Assembly: GCF_006149045.1 (NCBI RefSeq)
Contig: NZ_VBSN01000071.1
Location: 186,001-250,000 of the forward strand
Direction of reading: 5' to 3'
Source of the DNA: Dyadobacter flavalbus
Lineage (GTDB): Bacteria > Bacteroidota > Bacteroidia > Cytophagales > Spirosomataceae
DNA length: 64,000 nucleotides
In this document: piece by piece, positions 41,184 to 49,571 of the stretch
How the letters are laid out: each line of letters starts with the position of its first letter
Position numbering within the stretch: position 1 is the stretch's first letter
The notes under the pieces: model-generated
Told to the model about the DNA's origin: nothing
The model's database searches: none
Seen by the model: only the letters and a program-made list of their open reading frames with translations
Program-made: the position numbers and the translations under genes

Positions 41184-43871
41184 TTAATTGTCTTTACTCT
41201 TCTTCCTGTTCGAAGCAATTTTCATGTAAAGTTCATTCGGGCTGAATGGCTTGCTTACAAAATCGTTCATGCCGACCTGAAAAGCTACATCCTTGATGTC
41301 CAGCATGGCGGAAGCAGTAAGTGCAATAATGGGAAGTTCTGCATACTTTTTATCCGGAAGCTGACGTATTTTGGCCGTAGCTTCATAACCGTCCATTTCA
41401 GGCATCTGGAGATCCATCAACACAATATCGTAATCGTCTTTTTGAACCATTTCGTAAGCGATCAGTCCATTTTCCGCAACCTGAAAGTCAATTTGCCATT
41501 GCTTCATGAAATTCTTCATCAGAAAAATGTTGATCATATTGTCTTCCACAATAAGCAGTTTGGTTCCTTTCAGGTCATTGGTGCTGGTAAGTAATTTTTC
41601 GGTTTGTACCTTTTGCTGTTTGTGGCTGATCAGGAAATTCAGGCTGAAATAAAATTCGGAGCCTTTTGCAATTTCGCTGCGTACATTAATGGTGCTGTTC
41701 TGAAGTTCCAGCAATCTTTTGGTAATCGTCAGCCCGAGTCCGGAGCCGCCGTATTTCCGTGTCGTATCCGAGGAGCCCTGTGTAAAACTATCAAAAATGG
41801 ATTCCAGTTTATCCGGTGCAATCCCGATTCCGGTATCTTCCACCTTGAAATCAATGGTACAGGTATTTTTCTGTTGTTTTGCAATGGACGCCGATATAAT
41901 GACTTTTCCGGAATCAGTGAATTTGATGGCGTTGCTGACCAGGTTTGTCAGGATTTGTCCCAGCCTTACAGGATCACCGATAAGATTGATGTTCAGGTCG
42001 CTGTCGACCATCAGTTTCAACTGAATCCCTTTTTCCTGCGCACGCTGCAGACTTCCTGCCCTTATATTTTCCAGAATGGAAAGCATATTGAAATCAACTT
42101 CCTCAAACTCCACTTTCCCCGCTTCTATCTTGCTGAAATCCAGTATGTCGTTCAGCAGAACCAAAAGGTTTTCAGCTGAAAACTTAATGATGTTCAGGTA
42201 CTGCATTTGTTCGGGTTTCGGGTCCTGCTGCAAAAGCAAGTGGATAAAGCCGATGACAGCATTCATCGGAGTGCGGATTTCATGGCTCATTGTAGACAAA
42301 AACTGCGACTTCGCCACCGCTGCCATTTCTGCTGCTTCTTTGGCTTTGATCAGTTCCTGTTCCGTTTTCTTCTGTGCATCAATGTCCACGATAGCACCGT
42401 AAAGCTTCACAACCTTACCTGATTTGTCACAAAAAGGCTTTCCGATTGCATGTATGTATTTGGTCCTGCCATCCTGCATAACGATCCGCAGATCAAAGCT
42501 TGCCGGGCTCAGCTGATTTACGGCGTTTTTGATATGCTCTTTGTAAAGCGGCAGGTCCTCGGGGTGAATCATATTGTAAAACAATTCCGTTTCCGGACCG
42601 GCATTATGCGGTTCCAGGCCAAAAATCCTGAATGCTTCGTCGGACCAGTAATTCTGGCCGGTAACAAGATCTGCCTCCCAACTGCCACTGTGCGTAAGCT
42701 GCTGTGTTTCAGAAAGCAGGGCTTCATTCCTGCGGATCACTTCTTCGGCACGCTTCCGGTGCGTAATGTCGTGCCAGACTACGAGAAGGACCTTTTCATT
42801 ATTGATATGAACCGGACTTAAAGTAACTTCAACCGGAAACTCTTCGCCATCCCGTTTTTTGTGAATCCATTCAAAACGTGCAAGTCCGGTATCGTACGCC
42901 AGCTTGTCCATTTCTCTGGACTTGTCTGTCGATTTCTTTCCGTCGGGTTGATATTCAGGTGAAAAGGTAGCGGGATGTAAGGAAAGCAGCTCGCTTTTAT
43001 CCTTGCAACGGAGCATATTGACCGCCGCCTGGTTGCAGTCCAGAATACCATTTTCATCCAGCAGCAGATGTGCATCCGTAGAGTACTGAAAAATAACCCT
43101 TAGTTTTTCCTCGGCCTGTTTCTGCTCCGTTATATCCTGCATTACACCATAAAGCTTGACGGGTCTTTCATCTTTGAAAATCGCATTTCCGATGGTCCGT
43201 ACCCAAATGTCCCGGCCCTTTGCTGATTCCATGCCCAGCTCGAGATCAAAAGGGGTACCGTACCTGCAGGCTTTATCAAGCGCTTCTTCCATGATCGGCT
43301 TTGACCATGGTTTATATAAATTCAGGATGGATTCAACCTGGGGCGTTACGGTTTCACTGATTTCACGAAAAGCATAAATTTCGGAAGACCACGAAAGTTT
43401 CCTGTCTGCAATGTCAAGTTCCCAGACACCTATTTTTGCCAGCCTGCCTGCCTCTTTAAGCAGGGCATCGTTTTTGATAATCTTTTCTTCCAGCATTCTC
43501 CGCTCATGGATGTCGGTGACAACGCCAACCATATGCACGGGTTTTCCATCCTGAAATTTTGCTGTGCCGCTGCACTCAAAATATTTGTATCCGCTGTTTT
43601 TTGTTTTTAGCCTGACCTCAACTTTGTACGGCACTTTGTTTTCAAGCTGTGCCTTTACGGCTTCGGTAACTGTAAGTACATCATCAGGATGAATCAGTAC
43701 CTCGGTGAAATACCTGTAACCGGGCTGCACTTCATCCGGATTGTATTCCAGCATTTTAATGAAGTAATCAGACCAGAACTGTTGATCGGTTTCCAGATCC
43801 CAACTCCATAATCCGGCGTTTATTCCGGTTATTGCCATTTCCAAAGATTCGATTGTAAATCTGGATTTCAT
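41184..43871 (-). CDS. Hybrid histidine kinase, PAS4-HisKA-HATPase-receiver
   Basis: 895 residues, no membrane segment. Four PAS/PAC units at about 5-125, 140-255, 260-375 and 385-500 (typical ends GVVTDIHERR, GVMQDITEQK, VVWHDITHRK, GAIVDIDAQK). HisKA has His530 in FLSTMSHEIRTPMNAVIGF. The HATPase has NLVSNAIKFTDSG, EDTGIGIAPD and GGSGLGLTI. The receiver has Asp820 in IVLMDLQMPEMDGY and Lys in FVSKPF. It is a phosphorelay kinase whose partner must supply an Hpt domain elsewhere; none is in the window. Confidence 0.95.
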   Translation of the reverse strand: MKSRFTIESLEMAITGINAGLWSWDLETDQQFWSDYFIKMLEYNPDEVQPGYRYFTEVLIHPDDVLTVTEAVKAQLENKVPYKVEVRLKTKNSGYKYFECSGTAKFQDGKPVHMVGVVTDIHERRMLEEKIIKNDALLKEAGRLAKIGVWELDIADRKLSWSSEIYAFREISETVTPQVESILNLYKPWSKPIMEEALDKACRYGTPFDLELGMESAKGRDIWVRTIGNAIFKDERPVKLYGVMQDITEQKQAEEKLRVIFQYSTDAHLLLDENGILDCNQAAVNMLRCKDKSELLSLHPATFSPEYQPDGKKSTDKSREMDKLAYDTGLARFEWIHKKRDGEEFPVEVTLSPVHINNEKVLLVVWHDITHRKRAEEVIRRNEALLSETQQLTHSGSWEADLVTGQNYWSDEAFRIFGLEPHNAGPETELFYNMIHPEDLPLYKEHIKNAVNQLSPASFDLRIVMQDGRTKYIHAIGKPFCDKSGKVVKLYGAIVDIDAQKKTEQELIKAKEAAEMAAVAKSQFLSTMSHEIRTPMNAVIGFIHLLLQQDPKPEQMQYLNIIKFSAENLLVLLNDILDFSKIEAGKVEFEEVDFNMLSILENIRAGSLQRAQEKGIQLKLMVDSDLNINLIGDPVRLGQILTNLVSNAIKFTDSGKVIISASIAKQQKNTCTIDFKVEDTGIGIAPDKLESIFDSFTQGSSDTTRKYGGSGLGLTITKRLLELQNSTINVRSEIAKGSEFYFSLNFLISHKQQKVQTEKLLTSTNDLKGTKLLIVEDNMINIFLMKNFMKQWQIDFQVAENGLIAYEMVQKDDYDIVLMDLQMPEMDGYEATAKIRQLPDKKYAELPIIALTASAMLDIKDVAFQVGMNDFVSKPFSPNELYMKIASNRKKSKDN

Positions 43872-44110
43872 TATATTCTTGTCAAATAAATTGTGTAGGT
43901 TAAGATAATTTTGTTGCGGTTTATAACATAAGTTAGGAAAAACTCTCTGATTATACTACATATTTATAAAATTTATTTTACAAAATGTAAGTTTACTTTT
44001 TAAACGGCAGAGAAATCTTTAAGGATGTCGGGTGGAGTTCTTGGAATTAATTCAGGAATGTTACTTTAGCTGATAAAATGTATCTTCATTAGGGAATAAC
44101 TATTTTCAGT

Positions 44111-46219
44111 ATGAATGCAAGTTATCAAACACTGCAAAACCGGATTGTGGAACTGGAAAACGAGCTAGCAGGTATGCGTGCAGCCATGCTGAATACTGAA
44201 AACCATGCACAAGATCATCGGACGACAGGCCTCGGCAATGAATTTCAGGCGGCATCCGCTTATGAAAAAAATTGCTGGAATGAAACGCAGGCAAGGATCC
44301 GGGAAAGTGAGGAAAGATTCAAGGTAATTGCCAATATAGCACCAGTACTGATCTGGCTGTCAAGCCCGGACAAGCAATGTTATTTTTTCAACAAAGGCTG
44401 GCTTGATTTTACCGGACGTACGATGGAGCAGGAAAACGGCTTTGGCTGGGCCGAAGGTGTCCATGAAGAAGATTTTGAACGCTGCCTGCAGATTTACAAT
44501 ACAAACTTTGACGCACGTCAGGAATTCAGCATGAATTACAGGTTGCGCCGATTTGACGGTGAGTATCGCTGGATTTCGGACAGAGGCGTTCCGCAGTATA
44601 CCGAAAGCGGAGTTTTTCTGGGGTATGTAGGCGGCGGCATGGATATCCATGATCAGATAAATTTTGCTGAAAGTCTGGAAAAAGAGGTTCAGAACAGGAC
44701 ATTGCAGCTGAAAAAGTCAGAAGAATTTCTACAATCGATTCTGAATACGACAAGCAACAGCATTGCTTCCTATGAAGCCGTTTACGACGATGCGGGTGAA
44801 ATTTACGATTTCCGGATTCTTTACAGCAATGAAGAAACCTATTCGCAGCATGCAACGCGCTTTGAATCCATCATTGGCAGAATGTGCAGTGAAGTTTATC
44901 CTGAAATCTTTGAAAAAGGCGTTTTTGAGAAGCTCGTAAAATGTATCAATACGGGAAAGCCGGATGCGTATGTTACGGATTATCAAAATAGCAACGGCAC
45001 TTTCTGGTTTGACGCGTCCATTGAAAGCCACGGCAACCGCGTAACCGTTACTGCCAGAAATATAACTGAAGAACTTGAAGCGGATCTTCAGCTCAAGGAA
45101 CTGAACCAGAAACTGAAAATACAGAATTCCATTTTCAACCATTCGGAAGAAAATGCCAATTTCGGGAGTTTTGCGCTGACGCTCGCCACCAACAAACTGG
45201 AGTGCTCGGATAATCTTTATCGTCTTGTCGGGCATTTGCCGCAGGAATTTACGCCTTCATTCGAACAGTTTATTTCTTTCCTTCATCCCGGTGACAGGCA
45301 AAGGGCTATCCGGGACGGAATGCGGGCGCTGGAAACCCGGAATCTGGTACAGAATGATTATCGTGTAATTACAAAAGACGGCAGTCTGAAATACCTGCGG
45401 TTAAGCGGCAAGTTTATAAAAGAAGGCGGCAAGCAGATCATGATCGGAGCCATGCAGGATGTTACGAAAGACATCCAGCTGAATGAGGCACTGCGGCTGA
45501 AAAATATCGAACTGAAACGGAACAACGAAGAACTGGCGTCGTTCAGTTATGTGGCCTCGCACGATCTTCAGGAACCGCTTCGCAAGATCCGTGCATTCAG
45601 CAGCAGGATACTTGAAAGGGAACAGCATTTCTCGGATATTACAAAGGATTATTTCAACCGGATCGTTTCCGCAGCAACGCGCATGCAGAAGCTGATCGAA
45701 GCGTTGCTGAGTTATTCCAATACTGGCAGTTCGGAAGCAAGTTTTGTACCTGCCGACCTGAACAAAATACTGGAAGATGTCAAGACGGATCTGGAAGATC
45801 TGATTGAAGATAAAAACGTTAGAATTGAAGCGTCCGAGCTGCCTGTGCTTCCGGTCATTCCGCTTCAGTTTCAGCAACTGCTCCAGAATCTGATCGGCAA
45901 TTCCATAAAATACAGTAAACCTCAGGAACCGCCTGTGATTGAGATCCATGCAGAATTGACGCATGAACAGGAAAAAAACGGATTATACTGGAAAATAAGT
46001 GTCTCGGATAACGGAATCGGCTTTGATCAGCGTTACGAAAACCGGATTTTTGATCTTTTTCAACGGCTGCACGGCAAAAGCGAATTCGAAGGAACAGGAA
46101 TCGGGCTTGCCATCTGTAAAAAAATTGCGCAGAATCATCACGGTTTCATGTCGGCAAAAGGCGTTATCGGAAAAGGTTCAACATTCAGCGTGTACTTGCC
46201 TGCAGAAACCGGTAAATGA
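44111..46219 (+). CDS. PAS3 histidine kinase, cytoplasmic
   Basis: 702 residues. An N-terminal coiled segment (1-45) precedes three PAS domains (about 60-185, 195-320 and 340-455, the first two ending GGGMDIHDQ and TARNITEEL). HisKA has His484 in VASHDLQEPLRKIRAF and the HATPase has SDNGIGFDQRY and GTGIGLAICKK. It shares the DLQEPLRK HisKA type with the kinases at 10434 and 52677. No receiver lies beside it; it could feed the single-domain regulators in the window. Confidence 0.95.
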   Translation: MNASYQTLQNRIVELENELAGMRAAMLNTENHAQDHRTTGLGNEFQAASAYEKNCWNETQARIRESEERFKVIANIAPVLIWLSSPDKQCYFFNKGWLDFTGRTMEQENGFGWAEGVHEEDFERCLQIYNTNFDARQEFSMNYRLRRFDGEYRWISDRGVPQYTESGVFLGYVGGGMDIHDQINFAESLEKEVQNRTLQLKKSEEFLQSILNTTSNSIASYEAVYDDAGEIYDFRILYSNEETYSQHATRFESIIGRMCSEVYPEIFEKGVFEKLVKCINTGKPDAYVTDYQNSNGTFWFDASIESHGNRVTVTARNITEELEADLQLKELNQKLKIQNSIFNHSEENANFGSFALTLATNKLECSDNLYRLVGHLPQEFTPSFEQFISFLHPGDRQRAIRDGMRALETRNLVQNDYRVITKDGSLKYLRLSGKFIKEGGKQIMIGAMQDVTKDIQLNEALRLKNIELKRNNEELASFSYVASHDLQEPLRKIRAFSSRILEREQHFSDITKDYFNRIVSAATRMQKLIEALLSYSNTGSSEASFVPADLNKILEDVKTDLEDLIEDKNVRIEASELPVLPVIPLQFQQLLQNLIGNSIKYSKPQEPPVIEIHAELTHEQEKNGLYWKISVSDNGIGFDQRYENRIFDLFQRLHGKSEFEGTGIGLAICKKIAQNHHGFMSAKGVIGKGSTFSVYLPAETGK

Positions 46220-46300
46220 CAGACAGCCGGTTTTCTGTAAAACAATTTCCAAGGAAATTCCTGAACAGGTTTCCGCTTTGTTAATGAGGCATTTAAAAGT

Positions 46301-46335
46301 CAAAACGGCTGCTCCGGAACTGGAACAGCCGTTTG
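46301..46335 (-). terminator. Terminator of the GapN-type gene
   Basis: AAACGGCTG (46303-46311) pairs with CAGCCGTTT (46326-46334). On the minus strand it is followed by TTTTGACTTTT. It lies just after the gapN stop codon. Confidence 0.75.
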
Positions 46336-46341
46336 AAAGCT

Positions 46342-47967
46342 TTAAAATATAAATTTGGTACTCAGGAAATTGGAGCTGTCTTCATGCACGATCTCGTTAA
46401 TGAGCTGTTTGTTGGCATCGTTCATTTTGAATGCAACCAGGGAACGGATCGAGAACGCACGGATGGCGTCAGGTACGGACAACGTTCCTTCAGCACTGTC
46501 TTTGCGGCCTGTAAACGGGAAAACATCCGGCCCGCGCTGGCACTGACTGTTGATGTTTACACGGCTGACCTGATTAACCAGCGGATCAATCAAAGAAGCC
46601 ACTTCGTCGGCATTGTTGCTGAAAATACTGACCTGCTGTCCGTGTGTGGATTCGATCAGGTACTCGATGGTTTCTTCCAGATCGTCAAACGGCACTACGG
46701 GAACGATGGGCCCGAACTGCTCTTCGTAATAAAGCTTCATTTTATCATTGACCGGATATACAACCGCCGGATAAAAGAAGGAACCTTCGGATTTGCCGCC
46801 GTTTTCATTCACTACTTCGGCACCGTTTGCAAGCGCATCCGAAATGCATTCGTTGAGATAATCTATTTTATTGGTTTCGGGCAGCGGCGTAAGCGCGACG
46901 CCTTTTTCCCACGGCATGCCGAATTTAAGTTCTGCAATTCCTGCACTGAGCTGCGCCAGCAGTTTATCGGCTATGCTTCTGTGCACCAGAACAATTTTCA
47001 GGGCCGTGCAACGCTGGCCATTAAACGACAGCGACCCGGTGATGATTTCCTTAACGGCCAGACTGATGTCTGCATTCGGTGTAACAATAGCTGCATTTTT
47101 TGCATCCAGTCCGAGAACAGCGCGCAGCCGGTTCACTTTCGGATGCGATTTTTTCAGTTCGTTGGCTACTTTGCTGGAACCGATCAGGGTTAATACATTG
47201 ATTTTTCCGGATTGCATCAGGCCCGGAACAATGGCGTTTCCGCGTCCGTAAATTACGTTCACAACGCCTTTCGGAAAACTGTCCCGGAATGCTTCCTGCA
47301 AAGGATAATGCAGTAAAGTGCCAAATTTCGGAGGTTTGAAAAGAATCGTGTTGCCCATGATCAGCGCCGGGATCAGCGTTGTAAATGTTTCGTTCAGCGG
47401 ATAGTTGAACGGTCCCATACAAAGCACAACGCCCAGCGGCGAACGACGCACCTGCGCTGCAATGCCGTCTACGATTTCAAAGCGGGAAGAATCCCGGTCC
47501 AGGTTTTTAAGCGAATCAATGGTTGCATAAATGTATTCAACCGTGCGGTCAAATTCCTTGGCAGAATCCGCAATGGACTTTCCGATTTCCCACATGATGA
47601 GCTTGACAATGATATCTTTCTGCTCGATCATTTTACCCGTAAACTTTTCCACGCACTGAATTCTTTCCGCAACGCTCATCGTCGGCCATTCACCGCGGCC
47701 GTTGTCATAAGCTGCCACTGCTGCATCGAGTGATTCGCCGGCTTCTGCTGCGGTGCAAACGGGATAACTTCCGATAAGCAAACGCTGCGGACCGTCGTCT
47801 GTCTGGACGCATACGGGTGAAAATACTTCATGGACGGGCCCGGTCCATGTTTTCATTTCGCCGTTGCTGAGGTACTCACGCTGATGAATCAGGGCAGGAA
47901 GCCGGAACTCGTCCGGAATTTCATTTTCATGAACAAAGATGTTTTTTAAAGTGGAATCGAAATCCAT
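46342..47967 (-). CDS. Aldehyde dehydrogenase of the NADP-GAPDH (GapN-like) group
   Basis: 541 residues. An ALDH fold with CMGPFNYPLNETFTTL near the cofactor site and catalytic Cys in SFNGQRCTALKIVL. It resembles non-phosphorylating NADP-dependent glyceraldehyde-3-phosphate dehydrogenases, which bypass the ATP-making step and yield NADPH. The usual ELGGK stretch that gives the general-base Glu reads VLGLDAKNAAIV here, so the Glu is moved or replaced. Either this is a GapN variant seen in Bacteroidota or it acts on another aldehyde. A C-terminal NEIVHEDSSNF tail is added. Confidence 0.82.
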   Translation of the reverse strand: MDFDSTLKNIFVHENEIPDEFRLPALIHQREYLSNGEMKTWTGPVHEVFSPVCVQTDDGPQRLLIGSYPVCTAAEAGESLDAAVAAYDNGRGEWPTMSVAERIQCVEKFTGKMIEQKDIIVKLIMWEIGKSIADSAKEFDRTVEYIYATIDSLKNLDRDSSRFEIVDGIAAQVRRSPLGVVLCMGPFNYPLNETFTTLIPALIMGNTILFKPPKFGTLLHYPLQEAFRDSFPKGVVNVIYGRGNAIVPGLMQSGKINVLTLIGSSKVANELKKSHPKVNRLRAVLGLDAKNAAIVTPNADISLAVKEIITGSLSFNGQRCTALKIVLVHRSIADKLLAQLSAGIAELKFGMPWEKGVALTPLPETNKIDYLNECISDALANGAEVVNENGGKSEGSFFYPAVVYPVNDKMKLYYEEQFGPIVPVVPFDDLEETIEYLIESTHGQQVSIFSNNADEVASLIDPLVNQVSRVNINSQCQRGPDVFPFTGRKDSAEGTLSVPDAIRAFSIRSLVAFKMNDANKQLINEIVHEDSSNFLSTKFIF

Positions 47968-48070
47968 TGCGTAATTGTTTTTGTGGACAAAGGATAAATT
48001 GAACGGTGTTTGTATAATGACGAAGTTTAATCATTATATCCTTAAAACAATTCAAAAGGGGAGTTGGTTT

Positions 48071-49402
48071 TTAAACGGTCCTGTTCCTTTTTGTCATTTT
48101 GAAAAAACGCGTCAGCAAAAAAATCGACGCCATAGTCAAACCCAGGATCAGCCCGAGCCACATGCCGGAGGCGCCCATACCGAATCGGAAAGCCAGCACA
48201 TAACCAACCGGAATTCCGATCACCCAGTAAGCAATCCCGATCAGAACCGTCGGCGTCTTCACATCCTTGATCCCGCGCAGCAGCCCGGCTCCGATGGCCT
48301 GTGTACTGTCGGAAATCTGGAACACGGCAGCAAAAAGCAGAAGCAGTGCGGCAAGCTGAATAACATCGTTGTTTTTGTTGAAAGCGTTGGGAAGGATATT
48401 CCGGAAAGCGGCAAAGGTTATGGCGCAGAAAGTACCGTAAATCAGGGCGGTAAGTACAGTGCTTTTACCAATTACAAAAATTTTGGCCCAGTTGGCGCGT
48501 GCAAATGCATTGCTTACCCGGATGGAACCCGCCTGGGCCAGTCCCATCGAAACCATAAAAGTAAACGACGCACTGCTCAGCGCAATCTGATGCGCAGCCT
48601 GTGAAACAGCACCGAGCGTACCGATGATAATGCCGGAAATGGCAAATGCGCCTGCTTCCATCCCGATCTGCAGGCTGCTTGGAACTCCGATATGCAGCAG
48701 TTCCCGCCATGTTTTTGCATTCAGATACCATTGCGTGCTGCGCACAGCCATATACTTCTGAAATGTTTTGTGTTTAAGGATAACGACGGCCAGCGCCAGA
48801 AACATACCGCTTCTTGTAATCAGCGTTGCCCAGCCTGCACCTTCCAGTTCCAGCCGTGGAAATCCCCAGTTTCCGTAAATCAGAAGCCAGTTCAGCAGAA
48901 TATTGACCGGCATGCCTGCCAGTGAAAGGAACATGGCCGTACGCGTGTGTTCCAGTCCGTCAGCAAATTGTTTCAGCGTCATAAACAGCAGCATCGGAAT
49001 AATGGACAAGCCCATCAGCTGCATAAAAGGAATGGCCAGAGTAACGACTTCCGGGTCCTGGCCAAGATGATGAAGCAGGTCTTTGCCGAAAACCAGCGTA
49101 AGGGAAATGGCCAGTGCAGTAAGCGCACAAAGGCAGAAGCCGTTGAAAAGATAATGCGAAACCATTTTGGGATCGTTGCGGCCGTTGGCCATGGAAACCA
49201 TCTGGGAAACGGAAATCGTCATGCCGATCCCGATTACAAAAGGAATGTTCATGGCATTGATAACCAGTGCTGCCGCTGCAAGCTGTTTGTAACTGATGGC
49301 TCCCACCATAGCGCTGTCGATCAGGTGCAGTGCCATTTGGGCAAGTTCTCCGATAATGATGGGAATGGCTAATTTTAAAGTCTGTGATGCTTCTTCTTTC
49401 AT
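48071..49402 (-). CDS. MATE-family multidrug efflux transporter
   Basis: 443 residues, twelve predicted membrane helices in two halves, each starting with a MATE motif: IPIIIGELAQMALHLIDSAM and IGVPSSLQIGMEAGAFAISG. It exports cationic drugs or dyes in exchange for Na+ or H+ at the inner membrane. The length and NorM-like features fit. A strong promoter lies 29 nt upstream of the ATG. It is 103 nt upstream of the aldehyde dehydrogenase on the same strand and could be cotranscribed. Confidence 0.95.
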   Translation of the reverse strand: MKEEASQTLKLAIPIIIGELAQMALHLIDSAMVGAISYKQLAAAALVINAMNIPFVIGIGMTISVSQMVSMANGRNDPKMVSHYLFNGFCLCALTALAISLTLVFGKDLLHHLGQDPEVVTLAIPFMQLMGLSIIPMLLFMTLKQFADGLEHTRTAMFLSLAGMPVNILLNWLLIYGNWGFPRLELEGAGWATLITRSGMFLALAVVILKHKTFQKYMAVRSTQWYLNAKTWRELLHIGVPSSLQIGMEAGAFAISGIIIGTLGAVSQAAHQIALSSASFTFMVSMGLAQAGSIRVSNAFARANWAKIFVIGKSTVLTALIYGTFCAITFAAFRNILPNAFNKNNDVIQLAALLLLFAAVFQISDSTQAIGAGLLRGIKDVKTPTVLIGIAYWVIGIPVGYVLAFRFGMGASGMWLGLILGLTMASIFLLTRFFKMTKRNRTV

Positions 49403-49430
49403 GGTCTGCCTGATATTTTCAAAAAGGCTG

Positions 49431-49462
49431 CAAAGTTAGCCAAATACAGGCAAGTGCAGCAA
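49431..49462 (-). promoter_or_regulatory. Promoter of the MATE gene
   Basis: On the minus strand: TTG (49462-49460), a 21-nt gap, TAACTTTG (49438-49431). A full match to the Bacteroidota consensus. Confidence 0.8.
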
Positions 49463-49571
49463 TCTTTGATCTGAATACAGGAAAGATAGAGTAAAACAAA
49501 TGTGCAAACGGTCTTTGCTATATTCAATCCATAGATTCAGTTTATTGACAAAACAATTACAGCTATTCAGA

